Source: Auanema rhodensis
Taxonomy: Eukaryota > Nematoda > Chromadorea > Rhabditida > Rhabditidae
DNA: 64,000 nt
Reading direction: 5' to 3'
Assembly: GCA_964057225.1 (NCBI GenBank)
Contig: OZ059896.1
Coordinates: forward strand, 17,434,501 to 17,498,500
This document shows positions 1 through 13,542 of the stretch, piece after piece; within the stretch, counting starts at the first letter, position 1, and each line of letters opens with the position of its first letter. A program made the translations under genes and the position numbers. Below the pieces are notes generated by a model. The model worked only from the letters and a program-made list of their open reading frames with translations. It did not search any database and was not told the DNA's origin.

Positions 1-141
1 TTATTCAACCAAAGGAAGAGACCGCCAGTGGATACAGATTTAAGCACAGACACGCTGCTGCTACCCGCCGTATCGCCAGAAAGAAGGTTGCCAGAAGAAA
101 GTTGGCCAAGGCTGCTCGCAGAGTCGCTAAGAGAGCTTAAA
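1..141 (+). CDS. C-terminal fragment of a basic, probably ribosomal, protein
   Basis: Reading from base 3 gives about 45 residues that end at a TAA at 139-141. The peptide is packed with Lys, Arg and Ala (for example GYRFKHRHAAATRRIARKK) and ends RRVAKRA. This composition is typical of a ribosomal protein tail, but I could not assign it to a specific subunit. The gene is cut off by the window edge, so its start is not visible. A canonical AATAAA follows at 157-162, which supports this as the true 3' end of a plus-strand transcript. It converges on the minus-strand ASNSD1-like gene, with only 131 bp between the two stop codons. Confidence 0.6.
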
Positions 142-156
142 TCTAATCTTCCATTG

Positions 157-162
157 AATAAA
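157..162 (+). terminator. Poly(A) signal AATAAA
   Basis: AATAAA lies 15 bp after the stop codon of the partial gene at the left edge, the expected place for cleavage and polyadenylation. Confidence 0.6.
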
Positions 163-272
163 GTTTAGTTCATTCATAAATGTTTATTTGTCTTCATTAT
201 TACAAGAACTTAAATGATTTGAGATATCAGATCCCTAAAAAGCAAAAATAACAGTTGAAATATTAACAAACT

Positions 273-2134
273 TCAAACCTTTACACTTTTAGATTCATTA
301 GTTATTTTCGCTATACGTGAACCAAACTGCATAGCTTGCTTCGGAGAATCATGAGGAGCGTCAAGTTTAGCCAATGTCTAAAGAACAACACATTGAAATT
401 ATTTGAAACAAATTAGAACTACTCTTCGAATCAATCGTTTTTCACCAACACCTCTTGGTAACGATAAATCACACTTCGAGAGAATTGGTAACTTATTTGC
501 CCATTCGACTAAATCATCAGACAAGAAAGGCGCCCTGTAAGTGATTTTTTAAATTTCTTTGATGATTATAGAACAAACGCTAATCGTTTATTGTGTTGAG
601 ATGCTACTCTAGCATCTCTACCTCCATTTCGACCACCAAGTCGGCAAAGTTCACTCTGGCATTCCTATGATTATGTATGAGATGTATTGTAGAAAATAAT
701 AATTTCAAACCTCTGTTACTGATAAGTGACCATCTTTTTGAAAACGTGTTCTATGTCTGGCATAACCAGCGTAAATTTCATCTGCGCCACTTCCAACGAA
801 AAACACTGTTGAAGTACTTCTAGAATAATTCAAAACTACTTAATATAACCATTAAAATTAGAAAAACAGACAAGAAAAGAATATTTATATACCTTTCTTC
901 TTTTCCAGTTTTATTATTAAATCCTTTGCCATCGAGAGCAAACCATAATACTGAAGCTAATGAATCATCCAACACAGAGAGGCATGGAGCTGCAGCCTAT
1001 ATGTCCTTATATCCTAATAGAACTTGGTTACCTGTACTCACCTTAGCTATGTACAATTTTCTTTTGTCTTCCAATTCATGTGCATATACATTTCGAAGAA
1101 GTAAACGTATATTATGATCTGGATATGCTCTACACAAGTGATCAAGTGTTGAAAGAGCTCGAGATCTGTCTGGTGCACACGAGAAGCTCTGAAAAAAAAA
1201 CAATTTTAAATTTCCATGAATTCGAAAGAAAAACCTTCTCATCTGTTCCAAAAGCTACATTTATCAAGGAAATGGTTGTATTGATGGGAACAGCTTTCGC
1301 AAGAGCATATGCTATAAGCAAACTATCAACACCACCAGAAAAAGCAACAGCATAATCCGTCTGATCTATATTTTATAAATTCAATAGATAATTGGCAGAA
1401 TGAGCCAACCTCCAGCTAATCGCGAACAATGATGGACTAGAGAATCAAATAAACAATTAACTTCTTCTTCTTCATTACGACTTTTTCCAAGATCCGAAGA
1501 CACCTGGACAAAGAAGATATTACAGAAGATCATAATATATAATACCTCAATCATGCCTTTCTTATCTTCAACAGAGGTAGATGCTGTATTATTTAAAGCA
1601 AGCTTCCAATTTTCACAAAATGCAGGATCTAATGTTGGAATCATGTAATAAAAATGTGATCCTCTACTTTCCAGATGAATACTGGTTACTTGAGCAAATG
1701 GTAACTCATGCCACTGGTTCTGAAATTTGAAGGAGCACGTCAGAAGTAATGAAAATGGAACTGACTGAATTTCGCACAGAACAGCCTATTATCAATTCTT
1801 CATTTGTGTTACTGAATACCAAACTTGTTCGACCAAATATATCTCTACCAACAAAAATTTTATTGATTTCTGCCTAAGAATTTATGAAGAACATTGAAAG
1901 CATGTTGAGGAACTTATGAACCTGGTAAAATATTATACTATATGCTCCTTTTTGATTTACAATCCATTGAATTATCTCATCTTCTTTATTTAAGGTGAGC
2001 AAATGAGCAGGATCTATTTCACCATCGTAAAAGACAGATGTCTTATTAATCGTCAATACTCTGTCATTTTCTACATAAAAAAGATCTTCATTCTTAAGAA
2101 TCCATGCAGATTCAAATATAATACGCTTTATCAT
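273..2134 (-). CDS. ASNSD1: Asparagine synthetase domain-containing protein 1 (ASNSD1) homolog
   Basis: This is a class-II glutamine-amidotransferase/asparagine-synthetase-like protein spread over several exons. The N-terminal half has the amidotransferase-type motif VGRDIFGRTSLVFS. The C-terminal half has the PP-loop AVAFSGGVDSLIAYALAK, then VGSGADEIYAGYARHRTRFQ, LGGRNGGRDARV and a C-terminal PKQAMQFGSRIAK. These blocks occur in the same order in human ASNSD1, which is why I prefer ASNSD1 to true asparagine synthetase. The ATG used (2132-2134) directly follows a poly-T/TTTAG acceptor, so it may be a trans-splice site or the second exon. No MCG start is visible upstream, so the catalytic N-terminal Cys of active amidotransferases appears to be missing. 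It lies 414 bp downstream of mon-2 on the same strand. The biochemical role of the family is not settled. Confidence 0.85.
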
Positions 2135-2548
2135 CTAAAAAAAGGAAAAGAAACATGTCCAGAGTACTGATGAAATTCTTAACAGGTCTTTAAATAATGC
2201 ATAGGATTAAAACTTAGGCTTGTATTGAAAGTTAAATTTAAAAAAATAAAAATAATTTATTGATTTCATCGAATAAGAAACGAATAATTTCGGAATGAAG
2301 GACCCAATATTGTACAATAATTAACACCTAGTTAAGCACCATTAAAATTACGGGGTTAATAGGAAGATTACTTTCAACATGAATAAATTAGTAGCAAAGA
2401 GCTCAAACATCTTGATATAAATTTGTAACTGAGAAGGAAAAATAAGCAGGCTTTAAAGTTATACAAAACTATCATACCCGACAGCCATAAAACATATTAT
2501 CACAGTATTAGAAAACAAAAATACCAGTGAATATTAACATAAATATAT
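2135..2548. other. Intergenic spacer, mon-2 to ASNSD1-like gene
   Basis: A 414-bp AT-rich spacer. No ORF, tRNA or repeat is apparent. A poly-T/TTTAG acceptor on the minus strand abuts the downstream ATG, so the stretch probably holds the mon-2 3' UTR and the next gene's trans-splice or first-intron region. Confidence 0.4.
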
Positions 2549-5500
2549 CTATGAAGTAAAATTTGGAACAACTTTTAGTAGAAGTAGGGTTTGATAAGCT
2601 TTCAGAGTTATGACTAGTTGACTTTCTAATAGAGGGTCACTATGACTGCAAGGAACAACATCTACAACGGTTGGATACAGAGATACCAGTTGTGAATATA
2701 GTTCAGTTAACGAAGGATTCCTAGAAATAGCCTTCGTTAAGCATTAATTAACCAGAAACTTACTTCACGAGGCGATTTATTAAAGATTCTACAGCTTGCA
2801 GGGCGGATACCATTTCAGCAAGTCTTGTTCGGGGTAAATGTAAATCCCCTGAACCGCTCCAATCTCGAACAAAATTGCCCATTACCTGTAGAATTTGAAT
2901 AATTTTCTGTCTTCAGGATAACCTGACTTACTTGAGTACATCGTTGTAAGAGACTTGATACAGCAACATGGCCTAGACTTCCGTCGCCATCGTTCGAAGT
3001 AGAGAGTAGAGCATCAAAACAAGCTCTAGCCAATTCAGTTCTTTGCGTGTGAGCATCTGAAGCTGAACATCGTTTTCGGTTACGTAATGCATGCGAGTTA
3101 GAGATTTGAAGAGGACAGTAAGAAAACAACAGAATTAACAATGAAAATGCTCACCTAACACATCATTTGGATCCAACTGGCATATCGAACCACGGTTCAA
3201 AAGAGCTATTAATCTTTGCACAGCAGAAGAGGGGATAGCTGAAGAGTGACTGAGCAGTTCAGTTCTTATGAGATCAATGGCTTGGCATTCAGTTAATTCA
3301 TCGCGTTTTCTTTCGTCAGCAGCCAATCTGGTGCATGTGCTAGAAGAACTCAAATAAATATTTTTATGAATAAACTTTCTCATACTTCGGTGTAAACAAG
3401 AATTTCTCCAATGTTTCGCATATCGCAGGCCAGAACTTTGCAAATTTTTCAGCTGCAATATGAATTTAAAAATAAGAATTTGATTTAATTATATCTCACG
3501 ATTCTGTCTTGCACAGGGAATGGAGGATTTTAATACAGACATTAAAGAAGAAGCCGCCAATTTCCAAGTAGTTGTGGAAATACAAGTGTATTTGATGTAC
3601 AATGGCTCCGCCAAGAACTAAAATTTAATTTTGTTGAAAAAAAAAGAGAACATCAAAATTACTTGGACAAGATCAACAGCTACTAAAGAATCAATAACTT
3701 CTGGATATGAAGCAGTGGTTGTGAAAAATTCAGTAGCCATACGAAGGGAGGTCTCCGCAAAAGGTATAACACATTGCAGAGCCCAATCTCTCTATAAAAA
3801 CAAAGATTTCAAAAATAATAAACTAAATAGCAAACATAGTTCTTTCCAGGTGGTGCTGTCCTTGGGTTACTTCTAACTGCCAATGCTGCAAATCTTAATA
3901 AAAGACGAATTTGATCAGCAATCGCTCGTCGCAAGGTAGTGGTTGGAGAAACACATTCCTAAAATAGTGAAGGCTTTAAAATGGTAACAGAAAACTTCAA
4001 ATACGTTGTATGTTGTCCGAACAGCGTCTAGCACGGCTTCTTGCGTAGGTGTAAGCTGAGATTGTGTTGAAGGCATAATGAAAGGAGCTTGTTCAGATGG
4101 TACTGGAGCATTAACCAGGCTCTTAAAGTCATATGTTGAAAAATAATATTATAACTATATAGAAACCTCTATTACAGAAGGCAACTGTTCATATAATAAT
4201 TCTTCAGCAGGTAAGATTTTTGAGACACGTTCGAATAAAGCAGGGAATATATGAAGCAAAGTTGTTAGATGAGATGGTCCAGGAACATAAGCTCCCTTTG
4301 CCAACCCTCCTAAATAAAACATCTTATTAAGAATATAAATACTCAAAAACCTTGTGGAAGAGTTGCTGCGGAACCCAACTTAGCCAGACCACGAGCAATA
4401 CGATGCCAAGACTTAACAGTAAAAATAGAGGACAAACATAAAAATAAGCTCACATTCCAAGAATCCAGCCATTGATTTTGAGGTAGGTTAGGAATTTGTT
4501 CGTTGCAAGCGTTTTCTGGATTACTTAAAAAGTTTCATCAATTAAGGATCAAAAATTCGCGAAATCATACCTGGCAGAACGATCACGAGTGTTCATATCA
4601 AGTGTCTGAGCTGACACTCTTCCAAGTAAAATTTCCTAAATGACATATACGAAATGCTAGTGTTTTGTGAATATTTTTACCTGAAAACTTTTCAACGCTG
4701 ACAAAGAGAGCTCTGCGTTCTCGTAGCATGAAGCCCATTCAATATATGATAGTATAGCTTCCCATGCTGATGGAAAATCATCTGTAATACGAATAATTAA
4801 ACCGAAAAACTAAAATACAAATATACCTAATTCAAGAAGTACTTTTCGTTGAACATTAAACATTTTACAGGCCGCAGATAAGGTGTTGATGCAAGTTTCA
4901 GTCCATTGCTTCTGTTCTGTGTCTCTGGAGTGATGCATTATGAGTGAACTAGAAGATCGCTCATTTGAAGCGCTTCGTGTGTTCGATCGTACTCGATCCA
5001 GAAGTGGCATTATTATCTACAAAACAACCTTTGTAGAAAATAACACACCAGTGCAACATACCTGCCAAACCATATGAGTCCAAGTAACGGGTCGAAGAGC
5101 ATGACCATGAGCAGCAACAGTTTGGAGGAAGGTTTGACAAGCGCTTTTGCGAACTGAATGTCTTGTATCGACACACAGTTCGGATAAACAGGTATACAGA
5201 ATCAGCCAAACATTTTCTGCTCCATCCGGTCCAACAGTGTCTGTCTTTCGATAAACATAATCTGAGATTGTCCACTAAATATTGAAACATGACAAAAGTT
5301 TTCATTAAGCAATCTAACCAGCAAAGCTAATGCGGATAACGAAATGTTCTGATCAGTCATTTGTTGGCCATATCTTGATATAGCTTCAACAAGTGAGCCA
5401 ATACAATTAAAGGGAAGTGATTGAAGGAAATCAGCGGAAATTAATCTAATACCCAAATATCCTTGTCTAACTATTGTTTCATCACATCTAAGACAACACG

Positions 5501-8500
5501 GTCAGCAAATCATTGGAAAACTACCAAACTTACTCTGTTCCCTTTTCCACAACAGATGATACAATGGTAATCAAAGTACCCCAAGATGATGGATGAAGTT
5601 GAGATCCTTCAGTTTGTAGAATAGACATCAAACATTCCAATTGTTTTCTTCTCGCTTCTGGGAAGCTAGATTGACTAAGAGCCAACAGTGTTTGCAAACA
5701 CATAGCTTGATGTTCTTCAGAGGAGTTTCCAGCTTTGGATTTCAATGCTTGTCTTATGAGAGTAGTTAATATGGCAGCAGCCCATTCTCTCAGAATAGGG
5801 GAATTATGGTTACTGATCTGAACAAAGAAACAAAAATAACATATAAAAGAGCTAATGCAACCTTCAAAAAATGTTGTGTTACTCTTGGCCACAATTTTTC
5901 CACACGTGTTAGATTACTCAAACAGACTCTTAATAACGAAGCAATGGGATGAAATGAGCAATCCTTTCCAGTAGCAGCTACAGCAACTTGTTCTTCAGAG
6001 AGCCTAAAGGTTTAGAACAATTATGAATTAGATTCAGATACTACAAACCTAATCAAAGCGTCAACCATTTTTTCCAAATTCTGTTCATCGAGAACAGCAG
6101 AAGTAAAATTGATTTTATCCAAGAAAGAAGCCTACAATGAAATAGAAATTTTAATAAGAAATAAAGTGTGCGGAAGCAAACCAAAACAGGAACTTCAGCC
6201 ACAGCAGCATTAGTAACTGTAACCAAAACTGATGAGTTAGAATCGGCATCTGATTTTTCACGAACGAATAAACCCCCAGAAGAAGGTTTTATGTTCAATA
6301 GCCATGATAGGTGTTCACATGCAGTTAATGATAAGTACCTAATTATAGTGAAATCAGGTAAAAATAATAAAAGAAATGTTACCAGAAATCTTGGAGCATT
6401 TGTGCGTGACCTGTTACAACACCCATCAAAACTCTGGCTGCTTGTAAATTTCGAGATGAAAGCTGAAACATAAGGAAGTAGTTAAAGAATGGTATAAAAT
6501 ATTAAATAACTTACAGCAACCTGCTGCGTCCATAGCTCAGAAGAAACCATAGAAGTTGGGCATGGACAACCAGTAGCTACAACTTGCTGGAAGCTGTGAG
6601 AAGGCTCAGCTTCACTTAAAACACCTCAAAAGGAAATCATAAAATAATTGTATGATTGATAAAAATATACCTTGGTCCGGAAGTTGTTCCATAGCAGAAA
6701 TTCCGGCAAACTTGTTCAAGTAATGTGAAGTTGGCAAACTAGCTGAGCACAGAGTGTAAAGTGACTGTCTAGTACATCTTTCGACTCCAAGTTTGCAACC
6801 AATAGCTACCAGAGTAGATACACCACAAAGCAGTAAATCAGTTACAGTTTCTTCGACACTGTAGAAAAGAAAAATTAAAAATAAAATTAAGCAAGAATAT
6901 ACCTAGCATTAAGCAATATGGAGAAGCCACACAATAAACCAGAGAAAATACTTTCATATAGAGATAAAGCTACAGGAATATTACTTTCACTACTCTCATT
7001 ATTCTCTTCTTAAACACGAATATTTAAAATAAATATATGAAAAAGAAAGATTACCATTCTGAACCATATGATCGATAGCCACATACGAATTTTGAGTCAT
7101 ATCTGCTATCATTGCACAACATCGAGAGATCACATAACCATCAGGAATTGAGCATGGCTCATGTCTTTCCAAAGAGTCCAATCTATTAAATACAAAAGAA
7201 ATAACAATGAAATAGCATCTGTGAATTACAAAATGGTCTTTTTTGTTGATAGATGTTCGATGTATGGAATCCAAATGCCTCTCAGATAAAATCCTGGACT
7301 ACCCGATTGTTGGTTTAATTCACTATCGTTTAATTCACCATCTTTATTATAAAAAGCATAAATTTGGAAAAAATAGCATTACTAACCTGAACTATACTGA
7401 TTTGATACAAATCCTTGCTGAATTACATTACAAACGCCTTGGGCTATTTGTTTTAACAGCTTTGCTGAAGTTCCTTGACTATCAAAATTTTCGCTTATCC
7501 ATCTTAAGATATTATAATTCTAAATCCAAAATTTAAAAAAACCTTAATATCTCAGAGCTAGCTATTATTCTATGTAGTGCTTCTAAAGCTAACGGCCTTT
7601 GCCATCCTCTCTTATCTGCATCAACAAACTTTAGCAAATGAGAAATAAATATTTCACTTTCAGTTTGCTATAAATTCAATAAATTGAAAATTCATAATGG
7701 ATAATGAAAACAAACCAAGAGGTGATGATAAAATGTTATAAGAACAACAACAATTCTAATTAACCGCATAGCAATAGGGAAAAATGGTCTTTCAGGTGGC
7801 ATATTCGACACATTATGTTGCAATTTGCTTGAGGGATGCTGCGAAGAAAGCTATAAAAAATATATTTTTAAGCAAATAAAATAAAATAAAATAAACATAC
7901 ATGAACAGTTTTAAAGTTAGCAGAGAAAAGTTTGATGATTAACTGGCAAACCTCTTGTTTAACTAGTTGTCCAAGTTCAGCATGCTGTAAGATAAACGTA
8001 TTTAAAAAAACAGTAAAATTTATACCTTCAGAAAAACACCAGGATAACTCTTCAGAAGTGATTCTAATAGTTCTAACCCTAATGTTCGAGTTATTTCTTT
8101 GATCCCCACAAGCCATATTGGCGGCTCAGCATTTATAAGCAAACACAAATCCTATACAATTGTGTTTTATTTTATCTAATTTAATTTAATTACGCTTCAC
8201 CAAACCTTAAATAGCATATACGCATCAGCTGCACATGGTCTCAAGGTGGGAGGAGCTGATCTTGATGATGGCCTGCCACCAGATGGAGGTACAACTGTGA
8301 GATCTCCACTGAAAACTCCATCTTCCTTAAACATAAAATGTAAACATATAGTAACAAACAATCCACCTGTATAACTCTCTCAAACACACCACCTACTAAC
8401 TGTCTAACAGCAGCTGATGCAGCATTTATAACGACGGTATCTTTGGCAAAGTGCATTCGGAAACACATTACAATACACTATAAAGTCATTAATATATTCC

Positions 8501-9044
8501 TTAGTTACTGTATACTAACTTTAGCTAAATTGTTTCCAGTCACCAGAAGGTCTGCAGATACCAAAGGAGGTACGGTTTGAAGAACTCGAAGTTCTTCACA
8601 TTCTGATTCGACGAGGCACCATAGCTCATTCACAACAACATTGGCACAACTCTTAAATATTTTAAAATAATCAATCATCCTAATCAAAGCGAACCGGCTC
8701 AAGAATTCGATGTTGTACTAATCTCTGAATTCCTTGTAATCCCACTTGCACCAAACGTGATTGTCTCGTCCCACAAGCTAAGGCCAATGGGTGAAGCAAT
8801 TCACTTGAAGCAGCACGCAAGTTTGTTAACAACGAAGAATCAGAAGAAGCAGTACTAATATTTTTCACTCGAACAACTCCTGACTCTGCCGCCTAAAGTG
8901 ACTAGCTTTAAGTGGTCAAATTAACAAAAGCCACACCTCTTTTACATGATTATATTTTTTTTTAGATTCAGTAGAAATTAGTCTGAGATCTCCAAGTAAA
9001 GCTTCAACAAGCTTTTTGGAGTCCGCCGGTCCAACGACCGACAT
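2549..9044 (-). CDS. mon-2: MON2 homolog, Golgi/endosome HEAT-repeat scaffold
   Basis: A very large multi-exon gene (about 6.5 kb genomic, roughly 30 small exons). The N-terminus starts [20 protein letters not shown] and continues with [20 protein letters not shown] and CFRMHFAKD, then [17 protein letters not shown]. These match the DCB-like start of human MON2, block by block. The start is the ATG at 9042-9044. The end is placed after an exon containing [13 protein letters not shown], which resembles the MON2 C-terminus, and stops at 2549. MON2 proteins are Arf-GEF-like scaffolds without a Sec7 catalytic domain. They act with Dopey at the trans-Golgi/endosome, and in C. elegans they affect retrograde traffic of MIG-14/Wntless. 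The gene follows ST7 by 216 bp on the same strand, so co-transcription is likely. Individual internal splice sites were not all checked. Confidence 0.92.
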
Positions 9045-9260
9045 CTACACAAACTGCTGAAGGAAATTATGAAGCTAAGACTATAAAATTTGAAATAACC
9101 ACTGGGATAAAACCAATTGATATGAAAAACAAGATATTCATGAGATCGATTTACCACATAATGTCAAATGCATTATACACGCAGTACACACGTAACACGT
9201 GTCATTACATTAAATTAATACTTATTATTTACATGACTAGATGAAAAGTTTTTTAAAAAA

Positions 9261-11502
9261 TTATTTGATTTCTCGATGTAGAGATGGTTGAGGTTTTGCT
9301 GCTAATAATCCTAGGACGTTTTCGGGAATCCAACTCTGCAGAATATCCAGAATATATGATGCAAGTGTCTTTGAAATCACAAGAAACTACAATTAGTTAA
9401 TAAATCATCGAATAATATATTTTAGGCTAACCGTTGAATATATATCGTTTGCATTGCTGGGATAGTAGTGAATAAGAATAGCCAAGAGTCCAATGAATAG
9501 ACAACAACAAGTTTGAACAACGGACCAGAAGGTTGATTCCTTTTTCGGGAAAATAGAGACGTCATGCCAGCCTTAATAAGAAAACTAGCCTTTACATAAT
9601 GAGATTAGTAACATACAAGGTAGCAACTCTCGATCGCCCATTTCAATAGAACTAGAATAGGGATAACAGAAACCTCCCAAGGGAAATCGTGAAGTATATT
9701 CAGCAAACTCTAAAAATAAGAAAATACTAACTAATTCAGACCGTAGAAGAAAACCTCCTTTCCAAACAGCTTCAAGTAATTGCAAAGCACCATCAATCCT
9801 TTTCCAGTGTTGAATATGTGCAAAGGAATATGATATAGCTTCAGAATCCCCTCTTCTTAGATAATGTTCAGGTGGAAGAATCATTGATTGTTGTTCTGAA
9901 ATTTTATGAAAAACATGATAAGCTTTAACCATTATATATCTCACCTAAAAGATAAATAGGAACATGAGGGTTATACTCTATGGCTCTAATAATAGCTTCA
10001 ATAGCTGTTACCTCTGCGGTTGTCAACCCTCGCCTCTGAGACGAATCAAATATGAACCTGAATTAGGAAAATTATATCTAGTCTCAAATTATTAAATCTT
10101 ACTTATCAGAAACAGCCCTAGCTTTTAGCAGTGCAGAGGTATAACTCATTACAGCTGATCGAGGTTCTCTTATATCTGAGAAAAATCAATAAAACAACAG
10201 GAGTACAAAGAACCTACCATCATATCGAACGAGAAGACCTTGAACATCAGCATATGCTTGAACTTCCAAACAAGCCTCAATTAGATTTTCTTGAACTCCC
10301 AATACATTACTAATGGAGCCTTCACGTACAATCTACAATAAAGTTAGAAATTATAAAAACTAAGAAAAGTCCTGACTTCTTTGAACATTTTTATAGAGTC
10401 CCGTAAACGACCTTGTTTTCTGGCACACATAGCTAATCTCCGCCGAATATACATCAACATGTTTAAATCACGTCCTACAGTTATATTTCAATTTAAAAAA
10501 TGTATTTTCTAATCTTACTTCTTGATCCCTGCCTTTGGTATGCATCTAATGAAAATTTCTCATGCGATACTAGTTGACTTCCTTGTCCAGAATTCAAACT
10601 TATCTCCGTTGCTCTAAGTGCCCGTCTTTAAAAGAGTATATACATATATCGATATCTAAAAAAATAAGAAAATTACTTAAGTACAGCTTCAGCTTCGGCG
10701 ATTGTTGGACAATCTTCTTCTGCAAGTAAAACTAAAGCTGGTGCACAATCCTCGTTGATTCGTAATGCTTCTTTGGCTGCTGATATTCGAGCAGCGCTAT
10801 CGCGTTCTCGAAAAGCAACATTCATGACTAAACATAAACATATGTGCCCATTTTTACCACGAAAACTCACTGTCATAATCAGGCCGATTAGAATCTTCTT
10901 CACAAGTAAAAAAACTTTGATGATCTTGAGCAGACAAATTCATATCGTGAAATGTTAAGGGATCGAGAGTAACAATAGATTTGAAACGGTTATATTCCGC
11001 TCCTCGAAACAGCGCCATCGGATTTCTCCAAACTTTACATTCTAAAATAAATAAATAATATTTGAAAAGGAATTGAAAGATCACCAGCAATAGGCTTGGA
11101 GTTTTCAGAGGCATCCTCATTATCACTGCCATCCTCACTTGTTGTGTCAACGCTATTGCTAAACCTGTAATAAAAATACACTGATAATACTTTTCAAAAT
11201 TCTTACCACCATTCAAATATTAAAATTATTCCCGACACAAGACTAGAAGTACCAGTGAGAGCGACGTAAAACTTTGGAGTTAAATTATAAAAATACGAAG
11301 AAGCTAAAACGATATCATAACTAAAATATTTTTGAAGAAGTTTACCTGATGAAAACATATTAACATTTTCCAGCGATTCACTCATCTTTGAAGATGATGA
11401 TCGGAGAAATACAAAGAATATGATAACCAATGCAAGCCAGACGAACCAGATATAGGTCCAAGACCTAGATGATACGTAGTTTTTCAATTTCGAGAATATC
11501 AT
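9261..11502 (-). CDS. ST7: ST7 (suppressor of tumorigenicity 7) homolog
   Basis: Multi-exon membrane protein. The first exon encodes [19 protein letters not shown], a hydrophobic segment like the first membrane helix of human ST7, then [15 protein letters not shown] and LILIFEWW-like sequence. Conserved core blocks include [73 protein letters not shown] and [18 protein letters not shown]. The C-terminus is another hydrophobic stretch followed by [18 protein letters not shown] and a stop at 9261. The molecular role of ST7 is unclear; the family is membrane-anchored with TPR-like helices. It is divergently transcribed from ubc-9 and heads a likely three-gene unit, ST7 - mon-2 - ASNSD1-like. Confidence 0.92.
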
Positions 11503-11913
11503 ATGATTCTTATAAACGACTATTCCTAATAAGGAAAGCGTTCATAGATTGAATGGGAAAGACTATATAAGTCAGAAGCAGAAATAGATAAGCCTCTCCT
11601 TCCGTATAGCACAATAAATATTTTTTTCAGTGAAACTGTTTTTGATACGTAGTTTCTCGTGACCATATATGACAGTACGCAATAAATAAATGCGTGTTTA
11701 TTGCGAAGATTCGAATTATCTCCTACAAGCAGATTTTAAAAAAACGGCAATTTTATCCTTTTCTGTCTTGAAAAATTTTTAAATTATTGTTTATAAAGTT
11801 GTTATTTACTTTTTTATGCAAAAACTTTTTTTCCAATTTTTTTTTAAATTAAGAATTTTAATTGTTTCTATTATCATTGTTAGTGAAATATTTTTAAGCT
11901 TTAAAATTTTAGT
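11503..11913. promoter_or_regulatory. Divergent promoter region, ST7 / ubc-9
   Basis: A 411-bp AT-rich interval between two divergently transcribed genes, so it must carry both promoters. On the plus side a TTTTAG acceptor ends a few bases before the ubc-9 ATG, consistent with splice-leader trans-splicing. No clear TATA box or other element was identified. Confidence 0.5.
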
Positions 11914-12545
<632 letters not shown>

Positions 12546-12871
12546 TGTGGAAATTAATTATATAAAATCGTTTCAATCACTCAATTCTAAGCTAAAAATA
12601 TTCATCTTTTGAGGCAACACGAGAGGTAGTTTCTGCTATGCCCATTGTGTATGTGTATTTCGGACTTTCATTAATTTGATATTATTTTTCAATGGCATGT
12701 CTCCCCAAAGTTTATTTAGAGAATGTTTACTTTTAATCACATTAATGTCCCCCGCTGTAGCCCAAAATTCTAATATGTCATAGTTTAAACCTTTTCCTAT
12801 GTCTTGTCCGGTTCTTTATCTCGAGTTTTTTTGTTCTCATTCCTGTATAATTATTCATCCAATTTTTCTTA

Positions 12872-12877
12872 AATAAA
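12872..12877 (+). terminator. Poly(A) signal of ubc-9
   Basis: AATAAA near the end of a 3' UTR of about 330 bp. The next ATG follows 30 bp later, so the cleavage site and the next gene's 5' end nearly coincide. Confidence 0.6.
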
Positions 12878-12906
12878 GCATTGTTGTTGAAAGATTTTTT
12901 TAAACT

Positions 12907-13542
12907 ATGGCTGAACTACTAAAAGATGCTGTACTTCTGAGACAAGATCTTACTGAAGTTACGGGCGGCGAAGCACTGGAAGGGAAGGTTTGAAGATTAG
13001 GTGTGCTAAGTGATTCAGTACTCTGCTATTTTACATAGGTTGTTGCTTTGTATTTCTCGGCAGGATGGTGCCCACCATGTCGTCAATTCACCCCAAAACT
13101 TGTTGTAAGTTTTAAATTTATATTAAAGAAAGAAACAATTATTTTGAGCGCTTCTATGAGAACGTGAAAAGTGCTGGAAAGCCATTTGAGATCGTTTTCG
13201 TTTCTCGAGATCGTGCAAAGGCTGACCTTGAAGAATATTTTGCTGATAAACATGCAGATTGGCTTGCATTGCCTTATGGAGACACTCGTATCCAGTAGGC
13301 GAAATCACTCTTTTTGTATTGATCAGTTATAACTTTAAGAAAATTTCAATCAAAATATGAAATCAAAACCATTCCTATCTTGCGTGTGATCAAATCTGAT
13401 GGAACTATGGTTATTGCTGATGCTCGTGCTCAGATTAATGTAAGTTATATGCATATATTCTGAGTTGTTATTATTTTTTTAGGATAAAGCCAAAGACGAC
13501 CCACTAGGTCTTTTCGAAAGTTGGTATAAACAATGCTTCTAA
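12907..13542 (+). CDS. Thioredoxin-like / nucleoredoxin-like protein
   Basis: Five short exons encode a protein of about 145 residues starting [15 protein letters not shown]. The thioredoxin fold is shown by [19 protein letters not shown] with the active-site pair WCPPC. Next comes [19 protein letters not shown], the longer central region typical of tryparedoxin/nucleoredoxin rather than classical thioredoxin. Then [14 protein letters not shown] supplies the cis-proline loop. It ends FESWYKQCF. Both redox cysteines are present, so disulphide reductase activity is expected. It has no signal peptide and is probably cytosolic. It is packed tightly behind ubc-9 on the same strand. The exact substrate is unknown. 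Confidence 0.88.

Noticed and set aside
7309-7330. GGTTTAATT resembling the start of SL1 splice-leader RNA
   Set aside because: Only nine bases match and the site is inside a mon-2 exon.
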